From Bacteroidota bacterium (GTDB lineage Bacteria > Bacteroidota > Bacteroidia > CAILMK01 > JACPUW01), in the NCBI GenBank assembly GCA_016192035.1, contig JACPUW010000014.1:1-64000 (forward strand): a stretch of 64,000 nucleotides of DNA. The letters are read 5' to 3'. Each line of letters opens with the position of its first letter. Within the stretch, counting starts at the first letter, position 1. The notes under the pieces are model-generated. The model did not search any database and had not been told where the DNA came from. It worked only from the letters and a program-made list of their open reading frames with translations. Both the position numbers and the translations under genes were made by a program. Of this stretch, positions 42,897 through 52,800 are shown one piece after another.

Positions 42897-44891
42897 ATGA
42901 AACGCTCTTTACGACAAAATGCCATGATCGCTCTTGTGGCGGTCATGGGAGTGGGGTTGGGCCTAACCGGCTGCAAACCCAAAAGCCCAATTAATGGGGA
43001 GTCAACATCGGCAGCATCAGGCAGTGCGGCCGAAGAGGTATATGTAGCTCCCGGCGAAAAAGATGATTACTACCTGTTTACCTCAGGTGGATTTAGCGGG
43101 CAACTTGGTGTGTATGGACTCCCTTCGGGCAGAATGCTGCGCCAGATCCCCATTTTTTCTCAGCACGCCGAAAATGGCTGGGGATACTCCGAAGAGTCAA
43201 AACCCATGCTCATGACCTCCTATGGCTTTATACCATGGGATGACTCACACCACCCTAAATTGTCGCAAACCGAAGGCAAACAAGACGGCAGGTGGTTGTT
43301 TATCAATGGAAATAACACACCCCGTATTGCCAGGATCGACCTGAAAACTTTCAGGACGGTAGAGATTATCGAGATCCCAAACTCATCGGGCAACCACAGT
43401 TCGCCTTTCCCTACCGAAAATACCGAATATGTGGTAGCAGGTACCCGGTTTGCCGTGCCCATGGGCGACAACCGCGATGTGGCAATCAATACCTATAAGG
43501 AAAACTTTAAGGGGATGATCTCTTACATAAGCGTGGACAAAGAAAGTGGCCACATGGATGTGGCTTTCCAAATACTGCTTCCCGGTTTTGACTATGACCT
43601 GAGCCATGCCGGCAAAGGCCCATCTCATGGTTGGTCATTCTTTACTACCTACAACACGGAAGAAAGCCATACCATGAAGGAAGTAAATGCCAGTCAACGT
43701 GACAAGGATTTCCTTACCGCCATAAACTGGAAACTGGCCGAACAACTTGTTGCCGAAGGCAAATTTGAAGAATATGGTGGCAGGCCATACTATGTGAACC
43801 GCTGGGATGAAGCTACCCATTCTGCCGTATCTACCCAAAAGACCGGTACCAAGGTATTGGACGCCAGTAAATACCCGGGCCTTGTGTACTTCCTTCCTTG
43901 CCCCAAGTCGCCACACGGAGTGGACGTTAACCCTACCGGCGAGTTCATAGTGGCATCGGGCAAATTGGCCGCTACACTCCCAGTGTTCCAGTTTAGCAAA
44001 ATACAAGAAGCCATAGCCAACAATGATTTTGATGGCGACGTAAACGGAATCCCCATTCTGAAGTACGAGAGTGTGATAGCAGGCGAAGTGGCCAAACCGG
44101 GCCTAGGCCCTCTGCACACCGAGTTTGACGACAAAGGATTTGCCTATACCTCTATGTTCGTGTCGAGCGAAATAGTGAAATGGAACGTGGCGACCCGCGA
44201 AGTGGTGGACCGCATACCCACCTATTACAGCATAGGCCACCTATGTGTACCCGCCGGCGACAGCAAGAACCCCACGGGCAAGTACGTGATAGCGCTCAAC
44301 AAGATAACCAAAGACCGTTACCTGCCCACAGGCCCTGAGTTGACCCAATCTGCCCAGTTGATTGACATTTCGGGCGATAAGATGCGCATGTTGCTAGACT
44401 TCCCCACCATTGGCGAACCGCACTATGCACAGGCATGTCCCGCCAGCCTGCTTACCGAAAACCAAGTAAGGATCTATCCCATAGAGGAGAACAATCACCC
44501 TTACGCGGCCAAAGGCGAAAAGGAAACATCGGTAGAGCGAAAAGGCAACGAAGTCCATATCAAAATGACCACCATCCGATCACACTTTGCGCCTGACAAC
44601 ATAGAAGGTATAAAAGTGGGCGACAAGGTATATTGGCATATCACCAACCTGGAGCAAGACTGGGACATACCCCACGGTTTTGCCGTACAGGGTGCTGCCA
44701 ATTCCGAACTGCTGGTAATGCCAGGCGAGACCGCTACCCTGCTCTGGGAACCAAAAGAGGCCGGCGTGGTGTCATTCTACTGCTCTGACTTCTGCTCGGC
44801 ACTGCACCAAGAAATGCAGGGCTACGTAAGGGTATCTCCCGCCAATAGCAATGTGCCATTGACCTGGAGCCTGAACCAAACCGCTGAATAA
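42897..44891 (+). CDS. nosZ: Nitrous-oxide reductase, clade II
   Basis: A 664-residue enzyme that reduces N2O to N2. The propeller holds the CuZ histidines, seen at HH 118-119 (WDDSHHPKLS) and in SPHGVDV, GPLHTEF and GEPHYAQAC. The C-terminal cupredoxin domain holds CuA ligands C629, C633, H637 and M640 (YCSDFCSALHQEM). The leader is Sec-type without twin arginines, as in clade II, and ends in LTGC (Cys 26), so the enzyme may be a lipoprotein. A strong terminator follows directly. Confidence 0.98.
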   Translation: MKRSLRQNAMIALVAVMGVGLGLTGCKPKSPINGESTSAASGSAAEEVYVAPGEKDDYYLFTSGGFSGQLGVYGLPSGRMLRQIPIFSQHAENGWGYSEESKPMLMTSYGFIPWDDSHHPKLSQTEGKQDGRWLFINGNNTPRIARIDLKTFRTVEIIEIPNSSGNHSSPFPTENTEYVVAGTRFAVPMGDNRDVAINTYKENFKGMISYISVDKESGHMDVAFQILLPGFDYDLSHAGKGPSHGWSFFTTYNTEESHTMKEVNASQRDKDFLTAINWKLAEQLVAEGKFEEYGGRPYYVNRWDEATHSAVSTQKTGTKVLDASKYPGLVYFLPCPKSPHGVDVNPTGEFIVASGKLAATLPVFQFSKIQEAIANNDFDGDVNGIPILKYESVIAGEVAKPGLGPLHTEFDDKGFAYTSMFVSSEIVKWNVATREVVDRIPTYYSIGHLCVPAGDSKNPTGKYVIALNKITKDRYLPTGPELTQSAQLIDISGDKMRMLLDFPTIGEPHYAQACPASLLTENQVRIYPIEENNHPYAAKGEKETSVERKGNEVHIKMTTIRSHFAPDNIEGIKVGDKVYWHITNLEQDWDIPHGFAVQGAANSELLVMPGETATLLWEPKEAGVVSFYCSDFCSALHQEMQGYVRVSPANSNVPLTWSLNQTAE

Positions 44892-44916
44892 GAAACTGTC
44901 ATAAGCATTTCAACGT

Positions 44917-44958
44917 GGATGCGGCCTTGCCAACCCGCTGGGCCGCATCCTCTTTTTT
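44917..44958 (+). terminator. Intrinsic terminator between nosZ and the maturation genes
   Basis: GGATGCGGCC (44917-44926) pairs perfectly with GGCCGCATCC (44941-44950) around a 14-base loop, followed by TCTTTTTT. It should stop most transcripts after nosZ and make the downstream genes less abundant. Confidence 0.92.
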
Positions 44959-44977
44959 CAATTCAAAAAACACTCAA

Positions 44978-45559
44978 GTGAAAATCACAGGCCCATCCAG
45001 GATGGCTATCGGAATCAGTGCTTTGTTGCTCATCGCCGTGTATTTCTTGCCGGTTTGGAGCATTCAGCTCTGGGCACCACAGTATCCTGAAGGTATAGAA
45101 ATGTTGATCTGGCTGAATAGACTATCGGGCGACGTGGAGATTATCAATGGATTGAACCACTACATAGGCATGAAGCACATCAGTGAAGATATGTTTCCCG
45201 AGTTGGCACTATTGCCCTACGGCATGGTGCTCCTTATTGTCTTTGGCCTGTTTGTGGCCTGGAGGGGGACCAAATTTTGGCTGAATGCCTGGACCTTGCT
45301 CCTAGTGCTCTCGGCGGTGGGACTACTCATTGATATGTACCAATGGGGATACGACTACGGCCACAACCTAGACCCCAAGGCAGCCATACAGGTGCCAAAC
45401 ATGGCCTACCAACCACCATTGTTAGGGTATAAACTCCTGCTCAACTTTGGCGCGTACTCCATACCCGACACCGGAGGATGGATTTTTGCCGCCGTGATAG
45501 GTACTGCTGTGATATTCTGGGCCAAGGAAACCATCATCAAAAGAAAACAACATGCCTAA
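44978..45559 (+). CDS. Four-helix membrane protein of the nos cluster
   Basis: About 193 residues with four membrane segments (around SALLLIAVYFLPVW, MVLLIVFGLFVAW, WTLLLVLSAVGLLIDMY and IFAAVIGTAVIFW). Proteins like this sit between nosZ and nosL in many Bacteroidota; their job is unknown, perhaps electron supply or copper loading. The frame is open upstream to GTG 44915, but that stretch is the terminator hairpin, so GTG 44978 or ATG 45002 is the likely start. Its stop overlaps nosL. Confidence 0.85.
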   Translation: MKITGPSRMAIGISALLLIAVYFLPVWSIQLWAPQYPEGIEMLIWLNRLSGDVEIINGLNHYIGMKHISEDMFPELALLPYGMVLLIVFGLFVAWRGTKFWLNAWTLLLVLSAVGLLIDMYQWGYDYGHNLDPKAAIQVPNMAYQPPLLGYKLLLNFGAYSIPDTGGWIFAAVIGTAVIFWAKETIIKRKQHA

Positions 45560-45974
45560 ACAATTTGCCTTGCCACTAGCCCTGGTAGTCCTTATGTCAT
45601 GCTCCAGTGGCCCCAAGCCCATCCTATTGGGCAAAGACCAGTGCAGCTTCTGTAAAATGACCATTATGGAAGGCAATTTTTCTGCACAGTCGGTAACATC
45701 AAAGGGAAAAGTATATAAGTATGACGACCTGCGATGCCAAATGAATGATATTAAACGCAATGCCAGCATTCAGAAACAAACGGTACACTACGTGGCCAAC
45801 TACCTGAACGGCGAGGAGTTTCTGGAACACGGCCAATCATTTTTTGTAATGGCAGCGGATTTTAATAGCCCCATGGCCGGAAATGTGGCAGCTTTTAAGA
45901 CAGAAACCGATGCCAAGGAGCTGGCCGAACAGAAAGGTGGCCAACCAATTATGCTTCAAGATGCCTTTAGGTAG
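45552..45974 (+). CDS. nosL: Copper-binding lipoprotein NosL
   Basis: A 140-residue lipoprotein (VLMSC, Cys 17). Copper motif CSFCKM uses C31, C34 and M36, as in known NosL proteins that deliver Cu(I) for CuZ assembly. SFFVMAADFNSPMAGN is the conserved second half. It overlaps the preceding gene by eight bases and nosD by fourteen. Confidence 0.95.
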   Translation: MPKQFALPLALVVLMSCSSGPKPILLGKDQCSFCKMTIMEGNFSAQSVTSKGKVYKYDDLRCQMNDIKRNASIQKQTVHYVANYLNGEEFLEHGQSFFVMAADFNSPMAGNVAAFKTETDAKELAEQKGGQPIMLQDAFR

Positions 45975-47214
45975 GCCCTTACTGTTACTGGTTTTTCTGG
46001 CGTTGCATTCCTTTTTACGTGCCAACCCTACCGTGGTTACCACTGAAAAGGAGCTTAACCAAGCGGTGACTGATCTCAAGGAGCGAGACACCATATTTAT
46101 ACGGGGTATAATTTGTTTTGAAGATGCAGTAATCATTTCCAAACCGTTGGTTTTGTTGGGATTGGATTTTCCCGCTCTCGATTTCCAGTCTCGCTCCAGT
46201 GGTTTGGTTTTGGCATCCGATTCTATAGAAGTGGGCGGGTTGCACCTACACAATATCCGCAAATCAAGCGTGGACGACTATGCGGCTATCTTGGTTCGCG
46301 ACATAAAAGGGGTATATATCCACCATTGCCATATTTACAATGCCTTTTTTGGAATATACTTGGCCAAGTGCCAGCGCATTCGCTTAGAAGACAACTATGT
46401 GGAAGGAAATTTGGGCCAGGAGATTTCGAGCGGAAATGCCATACACCTTTGGCAATGTGCCAAAGCCACGATCAAGGGCAATACTTTGAGCCGCCACCGC
46501 GACGGAATTTATCTGGAGTTTGTCACCGACTCCCACATAGAATCCAATAAGTCTTTTCACAATATCCGCTATGGCCTGCACTTTATGTTTTCACACCGAT
46601 GCACCTATATGTACAATGTGTTTGAACAAAATGAGGCAGGGGTTGCGGTGATGTACTCGCGCAACGTGCAAATGATAGGCAATTCCTTTCGCGACAATTG
46701 GGGAGATAGTTCGTATGGCCTGCTGCTCAAGGATATTTTTGATGGCGAAATTCGCGGAAACCTTCTGCTTAACAACACCATAGCCATACTGGTGGAAGGC
46801 TCTAACCGGCTACAGGTACATGACAATAGTTTTACGTCAAATGGCTGGGCCATAAAAATTTCTGCCAGTTGTGAGGGCAATGTGATTTCCAATAACCAGT
46901 TCAATGGCAATTCGTTTGACGTGTCAACCAACGGCAGCACCTCAAACAACCTTTTTGATGGCAATTATTGGGACCACTACGCTGGCTATGACCTGGACGG
47001 CAACGAAATAGGCGATGTGCCCCACCACCCCGTGAGCCTGTTCTCGGTGCTGGTAGAAAAGGTGCCCGAAGCCCTTATGCTGTACCGCAGCTTTCTCACC
47101 TTGCTGCTCGACCGGTCTGAGCACCTTATGCCCAGCGTTACGCCCAGTGCATTAGTTGACAACACTCCCTTAATGGCTCCCCCCATATACCCTATGCCAT
47201 ATGCTACAAATTGA
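45961..47214 (+). CDS. nosD: Periplasmic copper-maturation protein NosD
   Basis: A 417-residue exported right-handed beta-helix: signal peptide (LLLLVFLALHSFLRA) and many parallel repeats (GNAIHLWQC, HRDGIYLEFV, NIRYGLHFMFSHRCTYMYN, AGVAVMYSRNV). NosD works with the NosFY transporter to mature NosZ copper sites. The start is ATG 45961, inside the nosL end; the frame is open further upstream but overlaps nosL. Confidence 0.96.
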   Translation: MPLGRPLLLLVFLALHSFLRANPTVVTTEKELNQAVTDLKERDTIFIRGIICFEDAVIISKPLVLLGLDFPALDFQSRSSGLVLASDSIEVGGLHLHNIRKSSVDDYAAILVRDIKGVYIHHCHIYNAFFGIYLAKCQRIRLEDNYVEGNLGQEISSGNAIHLWQCAKATIKGNTLSRHRDGIYLEFVTDSHIESNKSFHNIRYGLHFMFSHRCTYMYNVFEQNEAGVAVMYSRNVQMIGNSFRDNWGDSSYGLLLKDIFDGEIRGNLLLNNTIAILVEGSNRLQVHDNSFTSNGWAIKISASCEGNVISNNQFNGNSFDVSTNGSTSNNLFDGNYWDHYAGYDLDGNEIGDVPHHPVSLFSVLVEKVPEALMLYRSFLTLLLDRSEHLMPSVTPSALVDNTPLMAPPIYPMPYATN

Positions 47215-47935
47215 ACGGATATCGAAAAATTTTGGGCGGTTTCAAGCCCTGCACCCCATAGATACCTGCTTCTTGGCCGGCGATTCAGTTGCGCTATTGG
47301 GCCCTAATGGATCGGGCAAAACCACCCTGATAAAAACCATCTTGGGATTGGTGAGCCCGAGCCACGGACACATAGCCTACCAGGGTATGCGCATTCCGGC
47401 CAATGCGCTAAAGGAATTGGTGGGATATATGCCACAAATTGGTCAATATCCTGAAAACATGAAGGTTAGTGCGCTGTTTAAGTTGATGCTCTCGCTGCGC
47501 GGCAAATCCATAAATGACTGTGATACCAAGTTGTACCACGCCTTTGATATGGATGCCATAGGCCATAAAACCCTGGGCACACTTTCTGGCGGTACGCGGC
47601 AGAAAGTGGGTGCCGCCTTGGCGTTTTTGTTCCATCCCCGCATACTCATATTGGATGAACCTACCGCTGGGCTCGACCCTCACAGCAGTGCCATACTCAA
47701 AGAGCATATAGCCTCCTTTCAGTCAAATGACCGGTTGGTAATTATTACCAGCCATGTGATAAGCGAACTCAATGGATTGGTTAACAAGGTGATGTATATG
47801 ATGGAGGGGCGCATTCATTTTTATATGGGCGTACAGGAACTGGTGGAAAGCACCGGCCAGGCCCAGTTAGAAAAGGCCCTGGTAGCCGCTATTGGCCAAA
47901 ACACCATAAAAGAAAGAAAGCATGTTGATGCTTAG
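47201..47935 (+). CDS. nosF: ABC transporter ATP-binding protein NosF
   Basis: A 244-residue ATPase: Walker A GPNGSGKTT, Q-loop in YMPQIGQYPE, signature LSGGTRQK, Walker B ILILDEPTAGLDP and the H-loop histidine in ITSHV. It powers the NosDFY maturation complex. It overlaps nosD by 14 bases and nosY by 14. Confidence 0.96.
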   Translation: MLQIERISKNFGRFQALHPIDTCFLAGDSVALLGPNGSGKTTLIKTILGLVSPSHGHIAYQGMRIPANALKELVGYMPQIGQYPENMKVSALFKLMLSLRGKSINDCDTKLYHAFDMDAIGHKTLGTLSGGTRQKVGAALAFLFHPRILILDEPTAGLDPHSSAILKEHIASFQSNDRLVIITSHVISELNGLVNKVMYMMEGRIHFYMGVQELVESTGQAQLEKALVAAIGQNTIKERKHVDA

Positions 47936-48686
47936 GCATATACTAATTGATGTGATCAAAAACCGCATGGTAGTCATGTATGCGGCATTTCTTATGTTAT
48001 TGACCACATCGGTATTTATGTTTACTGAACATGAAGCCAAAGCAATGGTGAGCCTCCAGAATATCACTTTGCTGGTGGCGCCACTTATGGCCTTGGTATT
48101 CTCCAGCTCTTATTTGTACAATTCCCGGGATTTTATGGCCCTCTTGCTCACCCAACCCATTGGCAGGCAAAGGGTTTTTTGGGCATTTGTAGGTGCAGTG
48201 GCCGTGGCCCTAAGCATGGCCATACTGGTAGGGCTGGGCATACCGGTACTTGTCTTTAACTTTAGCCCTACCGGCCTACTCCTCCTCCTGCTCACCGTGC
48301 TCCTCAATCTAGTGTTCGCCGCCCTAGGAGCTTGGGTGTCGGTTTCCATAGCCGACAAGGCCAGGGGATTGGGCGCAGTATTGATCATTTGGTTTTTCCT
48401 CACCCTGGTGTATGACGGGCTCGCGCTCTTGTTGCTCTATATGTTTCAAGAGTATCCGCTCATGACCCCCATAGTGGTGCTAACCTCCCTCAATCCCATA
48501 GATTTGTCGCGGGTAGGCCTTCTGCTCCAAATGGACATTTCCGCGCTTATGGGCTTTACGGGAGCGGTGTATAAGAAGTATTTTAATTCTGGCCTGGGCA
48601 TGGCCTTGGCGCTCATTTTACTCATGGTGTGGGCAGCCATACCCGTGACCCTAGCCAGGAGAAAGTTTTTGGTAAAAGATTTTTAA
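47922..48686 (+). CDS. nosY: ABC transporter permease NosY
   Basis: A 254-residue permease with six membrane segments. SYLYNSRDFMALLLTQPIGR matches the cytoplasmic coupling region of NosY, and LNPIDLSRVG lies before the last helices. It is the membrane partner of NosF and NosD. It starts within the end of nosF and is 12 bases before the barrel gene. Confidence 0.95.
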   Translation: MLMLRHILIDVIKNRMVVMYAAFLMLLTTSVFMFTEHEAKAMVSLQNITLLVAPLMALVFSSSYLYNSRDFMALLLTQPIGRQRVFWAFVGAVAVALSMAILVGLGIPVLVFNFSPTGLLLLLLTVLLNLVFAALGAWVSVSIADKARGLGAVLIIWFFLTLVYDGLALLLLYMFQEYPLMTPIVVLTSLNPIDLSRVGLLLQMDISALMGFTGAVYKKYFNSGLGMALALILLMVWAAIPVTLARRKFLVKDF

Positions 48687-48698
48687 CATTTTTCAGTG

Positions 48699-49715
48699 AT
48701 GGCCCGTCTTCCCATAGCCTTTTGCCTGATACTCTTGGTGGCCCTAGCCCAAGCCCAGTGCCTGGTCCATCAGGGCATTTCACTGGCCGAACCCGTTTCT
48801 GTGATGGGCAGCCACCTACACCCCAAGGGAGAATGGATGGCTCAACTCAATGTTTCATACATGGATATGAAAGGAATGAAAGAACAACGGGAACCGATTA
48901 GTGAAGAACAACTCAAGTGGCAGTATGAAATGTATGGCACCCGTATGCGCATGCCCATGCAGATGGCCATGATGATGTATGGGCTGTCAAGCAAGCTCAA
49001 TGTGATGGTGATGGGACACTATATGCAATGCGCCATGGATATGGCCCACTTTACAGGCATAGGCACCCCTCACCCCATGGTGAGCAAGGTAAGTGGATGG
49101 GGCGATACCCGGCTATCCCTGCTTTACCAAGTTGCCAAAACCGATAAAATGGGCCTAGTGGGCCAATTGGGACTTTCCTTGCCAACCGGCAGCGTGGAAA
49201 ACAGCGAAACATCACACCATGGTGACCATGTGCGCATGGGGTATCCCATGCAATTTGGAAGCGGAACCTTGGATTACCTAGCTTCTATCACCTATACGCT
49301 AACCAAGCCAAGCTGGAGTTTGGGGTTCCAGCCCGGGGGGTTAATAAGGCAGGGTACCAATAAGTTAGGTTACTCCCTTGGAAACCAATTGTACTTACAT
49401 GCCTGGATGGGAAAGGCAGTCACCGTCAAATGGATTGTAGGCGGGAAGTTCACCGCGCAGCGGGTAGCCATGATTCAGGGACATGACGACGGCATGGACA
49501 TATATGCCTCGCCATCGGCCAATGCCATAAACACAGGCTACACGCGGGTATTGGGCGGTTTATACACCGGCTGGGCTCCCCGCGCAAAACAATCGGGGCT
49601 TAGTCTTCATGCAGAAATACAATTACCTGTGTATGATCTTGTAAATGGCGTGCAAATGGCCCTTCGCTACCAAGTGTTGGTAGGCATAAAGTATGGGCTG
49701 GGTCGGCATGCCTGA
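48699..49715 (+). CDS. Methionine-rich outer-membrane beta-barrel protein
   Basis: A 338-residue protein with a signal peptide (LILLVALAQAQ) and amphipathic strands to the C-terminus (LVGIKYGLGRHA), as in barrel-forming transporters. Residues 36-127 contain 19 methionines, including TRMRMPMQMAMMMYG and VMVMGHYMQCAMDM, plus several histidines, a pattern of copper-handling proteins. It begins 12 bases after nosY, so it is probably the last gene of the nos operon. Copper passage across the outer membrane is an inference. ATG 48699 is preferred to the in-frame GTG three bases earlier. Confidence 0.75.
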   Translation: MARLPIAFCLILLVALAQAQCLVHQGISLAEPVSVMGSHLHPKGEWMAQLNVSYMDMKGMKEQREPISEEQLKWQYEMYGTRMRMPMQMAMMMYGLSSKLNVMVMGHYMQCAMDMAHFTGIGTPHPMVSKVSGWGDTRLSLLYQVAKTDKMGLVGQLGLSLPTGSVENSETSHHGDHVRMGYPMQFGSGTLDYLASITYTLTKPSWSLGFQPGGLIRQGTNKLGYSLGNQLYLHAWMGKAVTVKWIVGGKFTAQRVAMIQGHDDGMDIYASPSANAINTGYTRVLGGLYTGWAPRAKQSGLSLHAEIQLPVYDLVNGVQMALRYQVLVGIKYGLGRHA

Positions 49716-49835
49716 GCTTGTAGGGCCTATCATGCCTTTAGGTGAGTGTTTTTGGTCCTATACATATGCGTACTTGTCTTTAAGGCTACACTTTATTCCC
49801 TAATTTGCGCCCTTCTTTAAAAAACCTATTCCCGG

Positions 49836-52800
49836 ATGAATTTCCAGAAGTTTGACAAATTCAACAACATAGGTGGGTGGCTGGTATTTGCCCTGGCCTT
49901 GGTTACCTATACCCTTACCCAGGAAGCATCGGTTAGCTTATGGGACTGCGGTGAGTTTGTGCCTGCCTCGTTTAAACTACAGGTGGTACACCCTCCAGGA
50001 GCACCTTTCTTCCTTATGTTCAATCATGTATTGACCCTTTTTGCCGGTGGCAATGAATCGTTGGTGCCGGATATGGTCAATTTTTCTTCGGCCTTGATGA
50101 GCGCGCTCACATCGCTTTTCCTATTCTGGACCATCACCGCCATAGCGGGTAAAATTGCCTTTAAGGACGAACAGCAAATAAGCGGCGACCAAATGATTGC
50201 CGTGATGGCTGCCGGACTTATTGGTGCCCTAGCCTATACCTGGTCTGACACCGCCTGGTTTTCGGCCGTAGAGGGTGAAGTATATGCCATGTCGTCCATG
50301 TTTATAGCCCTTGTTAGTTGGCTTATCATGAAGTGGGAACGCCGCGCCGACCAGCCTGACAATATGCGTTGGCTTATCCTTATATGTTTCTTTATGGGTT
50401 TGTCAAGTGGGGTCCACCTCATGAGCTTATTGGCTATTCCGGCCATGGCCCTGGTGTATTATTTTAAGAAATACGGTTTTTCGTTCAAAGGATTTGTAAT
50501 CACATCGCTTATCGGGGTGGTTTTGTTGGGGCTGGTACAAGTGGGGGTCATTACCGGCATACCAAAACTTATTTCAAAATTTGAATTGGCTTTTGTCAAT
50601 TCATTTGGCCTTCCGTTTTGGTCAGGTGCTTTTTTCTTCATTGTCTTGATGATAGGCGCCATCATCTATGGTATTTACCGCACCTATGTAAAGCAGAAGG
50701 CACTGGCCCATCTGGCGCTCACCGGTTTTGCAGTCATTTTAATTGGCTATAGTTCATACGCCATGGTAGTGGTGCGCTCCATAGCCGATCCCGCCATTGA
50801 TATGAATGACCCCGAAGATGTATTTACCTTGCTATCATACCTTAACAGGGAACAGTACGGCGACAGGCCCATTGCCAAGGGCCCTAATTTTACGGCCTAC
50901 ACTGTGCAGGGTGGTTACTCAGCTGAGAAAACTGGGGCCAAGGAGTACAGAAAAGGCAAGGAACAATATGAGTTTGTGGGCAATAAGTATGAGGAAACCT
51001 TTAACCCAAAACACGAAACCATTTTCCCCAGGATGTACAGCCGCCAGGATGACCACATAAGTGAGTACCGCCGCTGGACCAAATTGCGCCCTGGCAGGGT
51101 GCCATCCCTGGGCGACAACATGGCCTTTTTTATTAAATACCAATTAAACCATATGTGGTTCAGGTATTTCGGTTGGAACTTTATTGGCCGCCAAAATGAC
51201 ACACAAGGACACGGTTCGGCCTATCAGGGCAATATCATCACAGGCCTGGGTGGACTCGATGAAACACTCTTTGGGGTGCCAAGTAGCCAAAATATGCCCG
51301 AGCATGTGACCAATGATAAATCGCGCAACCTGCTTTATGGCATTCCGTTTCTTCTGGGGCTATTTGGCCTGTTTTTTCACGCCAAACGAAACCAAGAATC
51401 ATTCCTCTATGTGCTGGTCTATTTTATTATGACTGGCATAGCCCTGGCCGTTTACCTCAATATGCCGCCCATACAGCCGCGCGAACGAGATTATGTGTTT
51501 GTGGCTTCTTTTTACTTCTTCGCCATATGGATAGGCCTTGGTGCCTTGTTTGCCTGGGATTACCTCCGGACCAAGGTGAGCCCCACAGTGGCCGCCGCCG
51601 GTAGCGGGCTGGTGTTGTTCTTAATTGTACCCATCAACATGGTAGCCGAAGAATGGGATGACCACGACCGCTCCAACCGCACGGTGCCGCTGGCCTTTGG
51701 TTCCAATTACCTGGAGTCATGTGACAGCAATGCAGTGCTGTTTACCAATGGCGACAACGACACCTACCCATTATGGTACGCTCAGGAAGTAGAAGGCATA
51801 CGGGATGACATACGGGTAATTAACCTGAGCCTGCTCAATACTGATTGGTATGTGAACCAGATGCGCAAGCCCGTGAACAGTGCCGATTCGGTGAGCATGA
51901 CCATGCACCCCACAAAGTACATGCAGGGCACCAGGGATTATGTGATTTACTATGAAGACCACAACCTGGACGTGACCAAGGACCAGCCCATGGAGTTGTC
52001 CAGCTTTATCAAATTGGTGAGCAGCGACAGCAGGTCACACAAGGTGGCCATGCAGGGAGGGGAAATGCTTAATTTCTTCCCTACCAAGAAACTGAAAATC
52101 ACGGTTAACAAGAAAGCCGTACTGAAAAGTGGCACTGTGGCGCCAGGCAAGGCCGACGAAATAGTGGACGTGATGCGCTGGAGCCTGCGCAAGAATACCT
52201 TGATGAAAGCCGATTTGGTACTCTTGGACGTGATAGCCACAAACGCGGCAAATGGATGGAACCGACCCATTTACTGGGCCATAACCACCGGCAGCGAAGC
52301 CTATCTCAACATGATGCCCTACCTGCAAATGGATGGGCTAACCTATAGACTGGTGCCTATAAAAAAGAAGAACGTGCTTGACGACCGACAGCCTGGGCGC
52401 ATAGATACCGACATTATGTACGCCAACCTAATGGGCAAGTTTACATGGGGCGGCTTGGAGAGTGAGGAAGACATGTGGGTGGATTTTGTGATGATGCGCC
52501 AGTGCAAGAACTTCAGAAACATATTTATACGCTTGGCTTATGCCCTCATGGTAGAAGCCAGTCTTGAAGAACAAGAAGCTGCAGCCGCCAGCCCAGATTT
52601 GGAATCGGGCGACAAAACCCTGGTAATTGACAAGAAAGCCAGGGCAGTAGAAGTGCTGGACTACGGGCTCAAGGTGATACCTGAACATCTGGTGCCATAT
52701 GATGCCTATATGGGCCAGTACTCACAGTTGTATTACCAACTAGAGCAACCTGACAAGGGGTTTGAGCTAGACAGCAAACTGGCCAACTACCTTATTTCCG

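Noticed and set aside
44915-44977. GTG start of the four-helix membrane protein at 44915
   Set aside because: The first 21 codons are the nosZ terminator hairpin and its T tract.
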